Source of the DNA: Bacillaceae bacterium JMAK1
Lineage (GTDB): Bacteria > Bacillota > Bacilli > Bacillales > Marinococcaceae
Direction of reading: 5' to 3'
Assembly (NCBI GenBank): GCA_012970285.1
Contig: JIBW01000004.1
Coordinates: 1-64,000 of the forward strand
Length of the DNA stretch: 64,000 bases
This document shows, piece after piece, positions 51,997 through 59,542 of this stretch (within the stretch, counting starts at the first letter, position 1; each line of letters starts with the position of its first letter). The notes under the pieces are model-generated. The model was not told where the DNA came from. It made no database searches and was given only the letters and a program-made list of their open reading frames with translations. The position numbers and the translations under genes were made by a program.

Positions 51997-52052
51997 GAAA
52001 ATCCGAACTCATTCACATTCTAAAAGTAGAATAATGAATTGTTCGGATTTTC
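51997..52052 (+). terminator. Long hairpin after the CoA-transferase gene
   Basis: GAAAATCCGAAC (51997-52008) and GTTCGGATTTTC (52041-52052) are perfect complements, with further imperfect pairing inside. T-rich DNA follows. It probably ends the catabolic transcript. Confidence 0.7.
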
Positions 52053-52344
52053 TTATTGCGGGGCTATGTAACAACGCGATCAAAAAGAGTACAGCACCCT
52101 ATTTTCTCAAATAAATTAAAGGTATTCTAAGCACGTTTTCTGAATAGCGATACATTGACTGCCGATACATGCTAAATAAAGAGGGAATAGAACAGCTTCA
52201 CTTTGAAATGAGAATATTTATAACAAGGGTTTTAGTTAAAGTACTCTAACTTAAGATATGGAGAAGAGCTATAACTTTGAGTTAAGCGAACGTAGTAACT
52301 TTATTTGGTTGGTTAGAAGAGGAGTAATTTGATTATGCAAGAAT
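52053..52344. other. About 290 bp between convergent operons, no gene seen
   Basis: AT-rich sequence between the catabolic and transporter terminators. No frame with a ribosome site, repeat or clear promoter was found. Confidence 0.5.
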
Positions 52345-52387
52345 AAAACGCGGCAAGAGCTTGCAATCCATGCTCTTGCCGCGTTTT
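52345..52387. terminator. Strong terminator at the end of the tct operon
   Basis: AAAACGCGGCAAGAGC (52345-52360) and GCTCTTGCCGCGTTTT (52372-52387) form a perfect 16-bp stem, 24 bp past the tctA stop. It gives T runs on both strands. Confidence 0.9.
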
Positions 52388-52410
52388 GCTTTTTGGTATG
52401 AGATTCCCGA

Positions 52411-53925
52411 TTAAGCTTGCTGTTTCTTAGGAAAGATCCTTTGCTTTAGCTTTTTGTAAATGGGTGTTTGTGAAAAAATTGTAAAAACGATAACGATTGA
52501 GAGCACGAGACTGATTGGATTAGTTATAAATCCTGATAGGAAATCAGGCATTGAACCGTTGGCGGACATATAAGCCCGTCTAAAAGAAGTATCGATTAGT
52601 GGTCCGAGTATAATGCCTAATACAAGCGGCGCAACTGAAAAATTATGCACTTTCATAAAGAATCCGATCAATCCGAAACCAAGCATCCAATAGACATCGG
52701 TTAGACTATAATTCATTGCGTACGAACCAATAACTGTGATGACTGCAATGATTGGGAGTAGAATTTGTTTTGGAACCGTGACAATTCGTATGAAAATGGA
52801 AACGACCATCAAACCGAAAATGAGTAGAAATATGTTTGCAAGAATAGAAGACCCTACCATGACCCAAAAGAGATCCCCGCTCTGGGTCATCAGCATTGGA
52901 CCCGGTTGCAGTCCGTGTATAAAGAGAGCGCCAATGAATATTGCAGTTACGGCATCCCCTGGGATTCCAAGTGTAAGCATTGGGATCATGGCACCACCAA
53001 TGGCTGCGCTGTTTCCTGCCTCAGGCGCAATAACCCCTGCATGGGCGCCTTCTCCGAATGGTCGATTTGGATTCTTGGTTGAACGTTTTGCATGATCATA
53101 CGATAGTAGAGCGGCGATTTCACCACCTGCACCTGGTAACGCACCTGTAAGTACCCCTAGAATTGAAACTCGCAAAGAAAGCGGCAGAAATTTAAAGATA
53201 AAGCGAAGGGGTGGAATAATCATTTTCTTAATCTCAACTGGATTACCTTGACGCTTTAGCTCTCGCATCTGATAGAGAATCTCTGACATGCCAAAGAGAC
53301 CGAGTAGTGCAATAATAAAGTCAATACCGTTCATTAATTGCAATGAACCAAATGTAAATCGTGAGCCTCCGCCAATTGGATCCATACCGATCAATCCAAT
53401 GACGATTCCTGCCCCAGCTGAGAAAAGCCCTTTGGCGATGGTTCCGTTGCTCAAGTTACCAACTAATAGTAGTCCGAGCATTGCGAGTAGGAAATAATCG
53501 CGATTTGCGAATTGTACGGCAAATGAAGCAACAACAGGTGCTGCGCTTGCTAACACGATGACACCGATAAGTCCACCAACAAACGAAAAGATTGTTGTAA
53601 GAAAAAGCGCGAGACCGGCTTCACCTTTCTGAGACATCGGATATCCATCCAGTGATGTTGCAACAGAAGCAGGTGATCCAGGGATATTTACGAGAATGGC
53701 TGCCCTTGAACCCCCGTAAACGCCTCCATAATAAACGCCGAGCATGAGCGCAAGCGCCGGTAGCATATCCCAAGAATAGGTGAGGGAAAGTAACAAGGCG
53801 ACGGCCATTGTCACTGATAACCCTGGAATTGCACCGATAAAGATTCCCGCCAGTGTTCCAGCGGCCACAAGTAAGAGCAGTTCCCAATCAAAAAAAGGAA
53901 TTAAGATTTGTTGTAAAAATTCCAT
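52411..53925 (-). CDS. tctA: Tripartite tricarboxylate transporter, large membrane subunit TctA
   Basis: A 504-aa protein of the TctA family with about twelve helices. It has the family segments GIFIGAIPGLSVTMAVALLL, YYGGVYGGSRAAILVNIPGSPASVATSLDGYPM and, in the second half, GALPGAGGEIAALLSYDHAKR with GVIAPEAGNSAAIGGAMIPMLTLGIPG. It is the permease of a binding-protein-dependent secondary carrier. AAGGAG precedes the ATG. It is the third gene of tctC-tctB-tctA, convergent with the catabolic genes. The substrate is probably a carboxylic acid. Confidence 0.93.
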   Translation of the reverse strand: MEFLQQILIPFFDWELLLLVAAGTLAGIFIGAIPGLSVTMAVALLLSLTYSWDMLPALALMLGVYYGGVYGGSRAAILVNIPGSPASVATSLDGYPMSQKGEAGLALFLTTIFSFVGGLIGVIVLASAAPVVASFAVQFANRDYFLLAMLGLLLVGNLSNGTIAKGLFSAGAGIVIGLIGMDPIGGGSRFTFGSLQLMNGIDFIIALLGLFGMSEILYQMRELKRQGNPVEIKKMIIPPLRFIFKFLPLSLRVSILGVLTGALPGAGGEIAALLSYDHAKRSTKNPNRPFGEGAHAGVIAPEAGNSAAIGGAMIPMLTLGIPGDAVTAIFIGALFIHGLQPGPMLMTQSGDLFWVMVGSSILANIFLLIFGLMVVSIFIRIVTVPKQILLPIIAVITVIGSYAMNYSLTDVYWMLGFGLIGFFMKVHNFSVAPLVLGIILGPLIDTSFRRAYMSANGSMPDFLSGFITNPISLVLSIVIVFTIFSQTPIYKKLKQRIFPKKQQA

Positions 53926-53937
53926 TATGCTGGCTCC

Positions 53938-54393
53938 TTAAGGGAAGACAATGTTAAAAAGCTGCGAAAACAAGAAATAAATAATCATGACAGTAGCAAC
54001 AGAGACAATGATATTCGTGTACCACTTAATACCTTTAAGTAGATAAATGCTGATGATCAAAAACAAGGTCGTACTAATGAGAAAAGGCAAGAAGGACAGT
54101 GACAACACATATAAAACGATAAAGATAAAGTAAGAAAATATAAGTAGGTAATCACTATTGGAAAATGCTTTTTCCTTCTCTTCGTCAGTTTTTGTGGTTA
54201 CTTCTTTTCTAAGGTCGTTAATAATCGTGACGATTCCACAAATGATGAGTACGATGGCAATGATTCCGGGTAGAAAACCACCACCTGAAGGGTTTAGCTG
54301 TTCCGTCCCCTGAATTAGAAGAGATTGGTATAAAATGACCAAGCTGACGATAATCATCACAATGCCGGGTAGGGTTCGTCGTAATGTAATCAT
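53938..54393 (-). CDS. tctB: Tripartite tricarboxylate transporter, small membrane subunit TctB
   Basis: A 151-aa protein. A first helix (LPGIVMIIVSLVILYQSLL), then GGGFLPGIIAIVLIICGIV and two more helices near 85-105 and 115-145, give the four-helix TctB layout. The ATG at 54393 is preferred; the longer frame upstream lacks a ribosome site and overlaps the tctC tail region. Twelve bases separate it from tctA. It is required with TctA for transport in the known Salmonella and Bordetella systems. Confidence 0.88.
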   Translation of the reverse strand: MITLRRTLPGIVMIIVSLVILYQSLLIQGTEQLNPSGGGFLPGIIAIVLIICGIVTIINDLRKEVTTKTDEEKEKAFSNSDYLLIFSYFIFIVLYVLSLSFLPFLISTTLFLIISIYLLKGIKWYTNIIVSVATVMIIYFLFSQLFNIVFP

Positions 54394-54479
54394 GTGCTCT
54401 CGCGTCCTCACTTTATTGTAGATAGAATAAAAAGTTAAATTGAAAGAGAGGGCGCACATTGCACCCCCAACTTTAGAGT

Positions 54480-55505
54480 TTAGTCAAGATCTTCAACTCT
54501 TGGAATTCCAAATTCTTCAGGTGAACTTTCAGTTGCACCTGCATCATAGAGTAGCCAAGCCGATACCGCTTGTGTTTGTTGCATCCACTCGACTGCTTCA
54601 TCACCGCTAATATTAATTGGTTCTGCCCCTAATGAGGAGAGAAGTTCTTGAAATGATTCCTCAGCGACTGCTTCATTAAATGCATCAACGAGTGTCGATT
54701 TAATATCATCCGGTGTGTCAGGGTGGACAAATGCGCCGTAGAAAGGCCCCCATGGTAAGTACTTTTCGAATTCAGGGTATAGATCACTTAATGCTGGTGC
54801 ATCCCAAGCGTCAACTTCTTCATTATGAACAATTGAAAGCATCCGAATATCGCCGGCTTCAACATATTCTTGTGCACCGGCAACACCAACAACGGTCGCA
54901 TCAATTTGATTTCCAAGCATCGCAGTAAACAGTGGACCGTCTCCATCGTATGGGACTTGATTGAATTCAGTACCGAGTTCTGCGGAAAGCATCGAAGCGA
55001 CAACGTGTGGCAAGCCGCCTTCGCCGCTTGTTCCCAACGTTAAATCACCAGGATTATCTTGCGCATATTCAATGAGATCTTCTAATGTTTCGAATTCTGA
55101 GTCATCTTTCACTACGATTCCTGCAAGCCCTTGTCCAATAATATTGACTGGATAGAAATCTTCAATGTAATCTCTTTCAGAAATTCCTAGAACATTGTAA
55201 ATGAGTGGATTCTCTGCTCCAAACAGCACATTGTAGCCGTCTGAAGGTTGGTCATACACATATTGTGTTGCAATCGCACCAGTAGCGCCTTCTCGATTTT
55301 GCATGACAAAGGATGCATCCAAAGCCTCCTCAGCTTGAATTGCGAGACTTCGTGCAACATTGTCCGTTGCTCCGCCTTCACCCCACTGAATAATTCCATT
55401 AATGTCTCGAGATGGGTAGTTACTTTCCCCTGAAGTCTCCGATGATTCACATGCACCGAGTACAACAACTGCCATCATCCCCGTTAACAAGCCAAACTTT
55501 TTCAT
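54480..55505 (-). CDS. tctC: Tripartite tricarboxylate transporter, lipoprotein substrate-binding subunit TctC (BugT type)
   Basis: A 341-aa protein. The signal peptide ends in lipobox VLGAC (Cys19), so it is a membrane-anchored lipoprotein. The two-lobe Bug fold shows IIQWGEGGATDNVARSL at the ligand site, GATGAIATQYVYDQPSDGY and LGTSGEGGLPHVVASML. It is strongly acidic throughout. Unlike classic Bug proteins (PxxPGGxxD) it has WGEGGATDN, so the ligand may differ. GAAGGGGG supports the ATG at 55505. The gene is preceded by an IclR-type operator and a cre-like box. Confidence 0.92.
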   Translation of the reverse strand: MKKFGLLTGMMAVVVLGACESSETSGESNYPSRDINGIIQWGEGGATDNVARSLAIQAEEALDASFVMQNREGATGAIATQYVYDQPSDGYNVLFGAENPLIYNVLGISERDYIEDFYPVNIIGQGLAGIVVKDDSEFETLEDLIEYAQDNPGDLTLGTSGEGGLPHVVASMLSAELGTEFNQVPYDGDGPLFTAMLGNQIDATVVGVAGAQEYVEAGDIRMLSIVHNEEVDAWDAPALSDLYPEFEKYLPWGPFYGAFVHPDTPDDIKSTLVDAFNEAVAEESFQELLSSLGAEPINISGDEAVEWMQQTQAVSAWLLYDAGATESSPEEFGIPRVEDLD

Positions 55506-55524
55506 AGAATAACCCCCTTCGTAT

Positions 55525-55538
55525 ATAAAGCGCTTACA
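55525..55538 (-). promoter_or_regulatory. cre-like box upstream of tctC
   Basis: On the minus strand TGTAAGCGCTTTAT matches 12 of 14 cre positions. It lies between the IclR-type operator and the ribosome site, as expected for CcpA roadblock repression. Confidence 0.65.
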
Positions 55539-55552
55539 AATATCGCTAATTG

Positions 55553-55567
55553 TTCCATTCAATGGAA
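55553..55567 (-). promoter_or_regulatory. IclR-type operator upstream of the tct operon
   Basis: TTCCATTCAATGGAA is a perfect palindrome around its central base and matches the operator core at iclR (TTCTATTTAATGGAA) at 13 of 15 positions. A further half site, AATGGAAC, follows at 55581-55588. TACAAT on the minus strand nearby is a possible -10. Confidence 0.75.
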
Positions 55568-56162
55568 TTAAATATTGTATAATGGAACAGATGATTAACA
55601 GAATTGTAGCACTGTTTTCACATCATGTCACGAACTTTTTTGAAAGCTACGCAAAAGCTTTTGACAACTAGTAGTGATTAATACAAACGTTAACTTCTAT
55701 ATTTATAAATAAGATGATATAGGGAGCTAGACAAGTGGTTAAAAGTAAATGTGGCTGCTCAGTCACAGTTGGTAGGAACTTGAAAAATGTCCGGAAATTA
55801 TAATGGAAGATTCAGAAATATGTAGTGGGGATAGCTGAACTAGTTCTCTATATTAAAAGAGCACTAACTATTATAGGAAGATAAAGAGAATTACGTTTCA
55901 TAGTTGGGTCAATTCTTTTCATGGTAATAGATGTAATACTTCTAATGAAAATACTAGTATTAGGAGTGCTTTTCAATTATACCTTTTTATAAGTTGATTT
56001 AAAATGAGGAAGTGCGCTTCTCATTTAAGATGGCAAGCCACTTCCCCGTGTGTTACGAGAAGTAATAGTAAATTGAATTGGCACTCTATTGACTAACTGC
56101 ATACATAAATTGTGAGTTCTTCCACCTTTCTATTTATTAGGGAGAGCGAATAAATAATATGT
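55568..56162. other. About 600-bp gap with a possible third GntR-type site
   Basis: No gene was found in this AT-rich gap, which must contain the tct promoter on its right flank. ATACTAGTAT at 55951-55960, inside AATACTAGTATT, repeats the 10-bp core of the two GntR-type operators at the other end of the island. A weak hairpin (GAAGTG/CACTTC) at about 56010-56050 may end the CPBP transcript. Confidence 0.45.
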
Positions 56163-57014
56163 CTATGATCTACGCACCCTTCTAAAGAGTAATAAAACTA
56201 ACATAAGTCCGATACAACCATAAATCATCGTATCAATCATGACAGTGGCACCGAAGTTCAGTTCAGAGACGTTTTCAAACGAGACGATCGGAGGTGCGCC
56301 ATATTCTACGGGCATGATTAAGAATCGTGCCATTATTAAGTAGCCTAAATGAAAACCAATTGCCGCCCAAAGACTACCTGTATAAATTCGGATGAGCGCT
56401 AAGGCAATACCGAAAACAAAAAGTAAAATGAGCTGAGGCAGTTGCAAGAAGAACAGATTGAAAGTCGACATTCCAACAAGTACTTGCAAGAAATTCACAG
56501 TAAGTGCCATCATCATGAAAACAATCGTTTGAAAAAGTACCGCGAGAAAAACAGCAAACCGATGGTTTAAAGCATCGAAGATCAATCCCCGTAACGCCAA
56601 TTCTTCTGGTAATGCTTCATAGAAAAAAGCAATCAATAGATTTAAGAGTAGTGCTCCGATCCACGCATTTGGTACATTCCACTGATTAATTTCAATAAGG
56701 TTTAACGCACTTGCAAGGAACAAACCGACAAATGCTAATCCTGCTGCTAGTAGAAATCCACCAAAAAAGTGATGTGCTCGTTTCATTGAATACGCCGGTG
56801 GTCTTGGAGTAGGTAAGGACTTATTCATTTTTTTGTATAAGATGAGGATCGTTGGTACAACTATCCCGCTCATAACCACTGCATGGATTACTTGTCGCCC
56901 GTCACCTGTAATCCTGAAATGCTCTGTTGCAATTGATCCAAAAAAAGAAGCTAAAAACAGCCCAATTGTTACAGTTGCCCACCCTGTTAGAACGTAAAAC
57001 CATGCATTTTTCAT
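56163..57014 (-). CDS. CPBP (CAAX-protease/bacteriocin-processing) family membrane protein
   Basis: A 283-aa protein with about eight helices. Motif 1 is present as ALPEELALRGLIFDAL (Glu-Glu-xxx-Arg). Motif 3 is AIGFHLGYLI (His). Motif 2, normally FxxxH, reads FQTIVFMMMA without a His. Because one zinc or catalytic His is missing it may not be a functional protease. GATAGGAGC supports the ATG. CPBP proteins often act in bacteriocin self-immunity or membrane protein turnover; none of those genes adjoin it. Confidence 0.82.
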   Translation of the reverse strand: MKNAWFYVLTGWATVTIGLFLASFFGSIATEHFRITGDGRQVIHAVVMSGIVVPTILILYKKMNKSLPTPRPPAYSMKRAHHFFGGFLLAAGLAFVGLFLASALNLIEINQWNVPNAWIGALLLNLLIAFFYEALPEELALRGLIFDALNHRFAVFLAVLFQTIVFMMMALTVNFLQVLVGMSTFNLFFLQLPQLILLFVFGIALALIRIYTGSLWAAIGFHLGYLIMARFLIMPVEYGAPPIVSFENVSELNFGATVMIDTMIYGCIGLMLVLLLFRRVRRS

Positions 57015-57394
57015 TTGAAAGACCGCTCCTATCAGTACAGTTTTATTGAGATTAAGAACATCAGTACACTGTTAGTATGAGGGTCATTGTCAGACTAATC
57101 GTTAAAGTCGTCATAAGACGTGTACATAGCGGTATGAAAAGAGATGGATGTTGTGAAGCAGGTGTTTTCAGTTGCGAAGAGAACCGAAAGGGGGACTTTG
57201 CATCATAATAAAGTGGTCTACATGAACAATGTAAGCATAGGCATACAGAGTTGAGGTTCGTTATGGTGGATATACAAACAGATAGGAAAGTCCCGAAGAT
57301 CGTGGTCATCCAACGCAACACTAATTGTTGAAGAATTTATAATTTACGATTTATTTATGAACAATCTATGTTACACTGCCCGTTCAGCCTTTTT
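57015..57394. other. 380-bp gap without a convincing gene
   Basis: The gap carries the upstream region of the minus-strand CPBP gene. A 36-codon plus-strand frame from ATG near 57146 (MDVVKQVFSVAKRTERG) has only a poor ribosome site and is not called. No repeat, operator or terminator was recognised. Confidence 0.45.
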
Positions 57395-57520
57395 ATGGTG
57401 GTGAGAAAAATAATTCATGTTGGATGGTCTTCTATACTGCTAATAATATTAATTATCGGTCTAGTCATTGTGGGGTTCTATGGCCTTCTTAAAATGATTA
57501 GAAATCCACGAATAAAATAA
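57395..57520 (+). CDS. Possible 41-aa membrane microprotein
   Basis: From ATG 57395 (or GTG 57398/57401) the frame reads MVVRKIIHVGWSSILLIILI, then IGLVIVGFYGLLKMIRNPRIK: one long helix flanked by basic residues. The ribosome site is unclear, and composition and helix pattern are the only support. Confidence 0.35.
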   Translation: MVVRKIIHVGWSSILLIILIIGLVIVGFYGLLKMIRNPRIK

Positions 57521-57570
57521 CTTCCTCAAGTTTTGATGAACAAGTTACATCGATGGATGAGGGGTGTCGT

Positions 57571-57738
57571 GTGTATATTATTTGTCGTGAACACAAAGGG
57601 AAACTAGAAATATTGACGCACGCTAGTCGAAAAGACGAAAAACAGTATGAAAATAAACAAGAGGCAGAGCAGATGATGCATACGTTAAATACGTACCGGC
57701 TAAGACACGTTCCACCTTGGTTTTTACGAATCGTTTAA
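57571..57738 (+). CDS. Small hypothetical protein, 55 aa
   Basis: The GTG at 57571 has GATGAGGGG six bases upstream, better than the in-frame ATG at 57553. The product (VYIICREHKGKLEILTHASR, then KDEKQYENKQEAEQMMHTLN and YRLRHVPPWFLRIV) is a soluble, charged protein with a strand-helix-strand look. No family is recognised. It ends 50 bp before the promoter of the candidate structured RNA. Confidence 0.5.
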   Translation: MYIICREHKGKLEILTHASRKDEKQYENKQEAEQMMHTLNTYRLRHVPPWFLRIV

Positions 57739-57787
57739 AACCCGCTCGAAAAGGAGGTCGATTTACCTTCTTAGACTGTAGAGCAAC

Positions 57788-57816
57788 TTAAACGCACTAG
57801 ACTACGTTTTTACAAT
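57788..57816 (+). promoter_or_regulatory. Possible promoter of the structured RNA
   Basis: TTAAAC (57788-57793) and TACAAT (57811-57816) have a 17-bp spacer. The expected start, about 57823, coincides with the first base-paired stretch of the folded region. The -35 is weak. Confidence 0.45.
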
Positions 57817-57820
57817 GTGT

Positions 57821-57991
57821 AAGCGGCTTTTGTGGCTACGATTTGTCGTGGGCGTTGCCCGAGCGTTGTACTGCGCACGATGATCTTAAGATGACAAATT
57901 ATGGAGGTTCAACAGCCATTGCTTATTGCAATGGTGTCGAACCAATCTGCTTTGCAGGCCGCCGTAGGCGTCTTCGCCACTACAGCCGCTT
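57821..57991 (+). ncRNA. Candidate structured non-coding RNA, multi-branched
   Basis: An outer stem pairs AAGCGGCT (57821-57828) with AGCCGCTT (57984-57991), then GTGGC (57832-57836) with GCCAC (57976-57980). Inside lie GGGC-GTT-GCCC (57850-57860), a long arm from GGTTC (57906) to GAACC (57943) with CCATTGC/GCAATGG near its loop, CTGC-TTT-GCAG (57947-57957) and CGCC-GTA-GGCG (57960-57970). The stretch is visibly more GC-rich than its surroundings and has no good reading frame. I match it to no riboswitch or RNA family I know. A terminator lies 110 bp downstream. Confidence 0.6.
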
Positions 57992-58098
57992 TTCTACTGC
58001 ATGTTCAATTTGCAAAAGCTACATTATATGTGTTGTCTTTATAAAGCTATAAAACCAGTTCATCCATTTTGTGGAAGGAAGGGTTTTTCAACACTCTG

Positions 58099-58125
58099 AG
58101 AAGGTTGATGAACCTTCTTTTTTAT
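58099..58125 (+). terminator. Terminator downstream of the structured RNA
   Basis: AGAAGGTT (58099-58106) and AACCTTCT (58111-58118) pair perfectly around GATG. T6 follows. No protein gene ends near it, so it implies a non-coding transcript or the 57571 gene's distant end. Confidence 0.8.
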
Positions 58126-58189
58126 ATGCAATTTTAATTTCTTAGCGTACGATAATAGAAAAGAAACATTGTAAAGGATGGGGGAAATA

Positions 58190-58972
58190 ATGGACTATTA
58201 CGTTGTTGATGCGTTTGCAGAAAAGGTGTTTGAAGGAAATCCAGCGGGCGTTTGTGTGATGGACCGTTGGTTAGATGAAGAGACGATGCAGAAGATTGCC
58301 ATTGAGAATAATTTATCAGAAACAGCTTTTGCGGTTAAAGAAGGGGATGCTTACCATCTTCGATGGTTCACTCCAGGTGGGGAAATTGATCTTTGTGGAC
58401 ATGCAACGCTTGGAACCGCTTATGTGATCTGCAACTATTATGAAGAAGATGCAACCGGTGTTACGTTTCTTACGATGAGTGGCGAACTTCTAGTGAAGCG
58501 CAAAGGAGACCTTTATGAGATGGATTTTCCGAGTCGTATGCCGGAGATGATCTCATCAACTGCTGAGTTGGAAGATGTTCTTGGATTTACGCCGCTTGAA
58601 GTGTACTTAGGAAGAGACCTTATGGTTATCGCTCCTAATGAAGAGCTCATCGAACAATTCAATCCGAACTTTGAAAAAATTAAGCAATTGCAAGACGGAA
58701 TCGGATTAACGATCACAGCATCAAGCGAAACATACGATTTTGTTTCACGGTGTTTCTTTCCTAAATTGCAAGTGAACGAAGATCCTGTATGTGGCTCTGC
58801 TCATTGCAACTTTATTCCATATTGGGAACAACAACTCGGCAAATCAGAACTCGTAGCTCGACAATTGTCAGCACGTGGAGGCACGCTCTACTGCAAATCA
58901 GAAGGAGATCGAGTCAAGATCAGTGGATTCGTTACGCTCTATTCAAAAGCTACGCTCTACATAGGGAAGTGA
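58190..58972 (+). CDS. PhzF family isomerase
   Basis: A 260-aa protein of the diaminopimelate-epimerase-like fold. It opens MDYYVVDAFAEKVFEGNPAGVC and has the catalytic Glu44 in ENNLSETAFA, the substrate loop RWFTPGGEIDLCGHATLGTAYV, and the C-terminal DPVCGSAHCNFIPYW. GGATGGGGGA precedes the ATG at 58190; an upstream in-frame ATG lies inside that site. PhzF in phenazine synthesis isomerises DHHA, but most homologues lie outside phenazine clusters, as here, and their substrates are unknown. Confidence 0.92.
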   Translation: MDYYVVDAFAEKVFEGNPAGVCVMDRWLDEETMQKIAIENNLSETAFAVKEGDAYHLRWFTPGGEIDLCGHATLGTAYVICNYYEEDATGVTFLTMSGELLVKRKGDLYEMDFPSRMPEMISSTAELEDVLGFTPLEVYLGRDLMVIAPNEELIEQFNPNFEKIKQLQDGIGLTITASSETYDFVSRCFFPKLQVNEDPVCGSAHCNFIPYWEQQLGKSELVARQLSARGGTLYCKSEGDRVKISGFVTLYSKATLYIGK

Positions 58973-58984
58973 GGTTCAGCAAAG

Positions 58985-59290
58985 ATGCCAAAATGTTGGA
59001 AATGTGAAGCGACGATGAGTTGGCGCCAATGCATCGGATTGTATCATCGAATTGACTGCTTAGCTTGTGGAACAAGGAACTATCTTTCGTCCAAAGCGCA
59101 ATGGAACATAGGAACACCGTATTTTATCATACTTATTTTGCAGATGGTTCTTCGTCCGTGGCTAGACATTTCTTTTATAAGTGGTCTTATTTTTATTGTG
59201 CTTTTTGCTGTGTTTACTCATCTTGTAATACAGCCTTTCTTGTTAGAATACAAGGAAGATAAACAGTATTTAATTGATGGATTTAACTAG
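58985..59290 (+). CDS. CXXC-20-CXXC putative zinc-ribbon membrane protein
   Basis: A 101-aa protein. CWKC (4-7) and CLAC (25-28) form a zinc ribbon at the N-terminus, spaced by about 17 residues. Two transmembrane helices follow (about 45-62 and 66-86), then an acidic tail. This is the TIGR04104-type family of small Bacillus proteins with cytoplasmic Cys pairs and membrane helices. It lies 12 bp after phzF, so it is probably in the same transcript. The function is unknown. Confidence 0.78.
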   Translation: MPKCWKCEATMSWRQCIGLYHRIDCLACGTRNYLSSKAQWNIGTPYFIILILQMVLRPWLDISFISGLIFIVLFAVFTHLVIQPFLLEYKEDKQYLIDGFN

Positions 59291-59404
59291 CCGCTGACTT
59301 TTAGGGTTATTTTTCGTGAATACAGATGATAAGCGAACGTTTAAGCCGAGGGCTACTTCAGTTTTTCTTTTCTTTGGAAAGAGATTGGGCGTTTGTGTAT
59401 GCAT
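59270..59404 (-). CDS. Possible 44-aa protein antisense to the preceding gene's end
   Basis: On the minus strand TTGGAGGTGACGTT precedes an ATG (59404). The frame reads MHTQTPNLFPKKRKTEVALG, then LNVRLSSVFTKNNPKSQRL, and ends at TAA, overlapping the 3' end of the zinc-ribbon gene by 21 bp. The ribosome site is excellent and the product is basic, but there is no recognised family or promoter. Confidence 0.35.
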   Translation of the reverse strand: MHTQTPNLFPKKRKTEVALGLNVRLSSVFTKNNPKSQRLVKSIN

Positions 59405-59493
59405 AACGTCACCTCCAAATAGTGGTGTGACCTAAGCATAACCGGAGCATCTGTATTTGTTATGTGGCTTTTGTAAAGATTTGATGAATTGGA

Positions 59494-59542
59494 ACGCAAA
59501 GAAACACGGTTTGGGATCGTCCCAGACCGTGTTTCTTTGCGT
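59494..59542 (-). terminator. Terminator of the lysR gene, 23-bp stem
   Basis: Arms 59494-59516 and 59520-59542 pair over 23 bp with one G-T contact and a three-base loop. It starts right after the lysR stop codon. The flanks are T-poor, so termination efficiency is uncertain. Confidence 0.75.

Noticed and set aside
57821-57991. Riboswitch, T-box, OLE RNA, or integron attC site for the folded region
   Set aside because: No conserved cores of these classes were recognised, and OLE RNA is much longer with a different context. The assignment is left open.
57843-58052. 69-aa plus-strand frame within the folded region
   Set aside because: It is Cys/Arg-rich, has no ribosome site, and covers the hairpins; an RNA explains the structure better.
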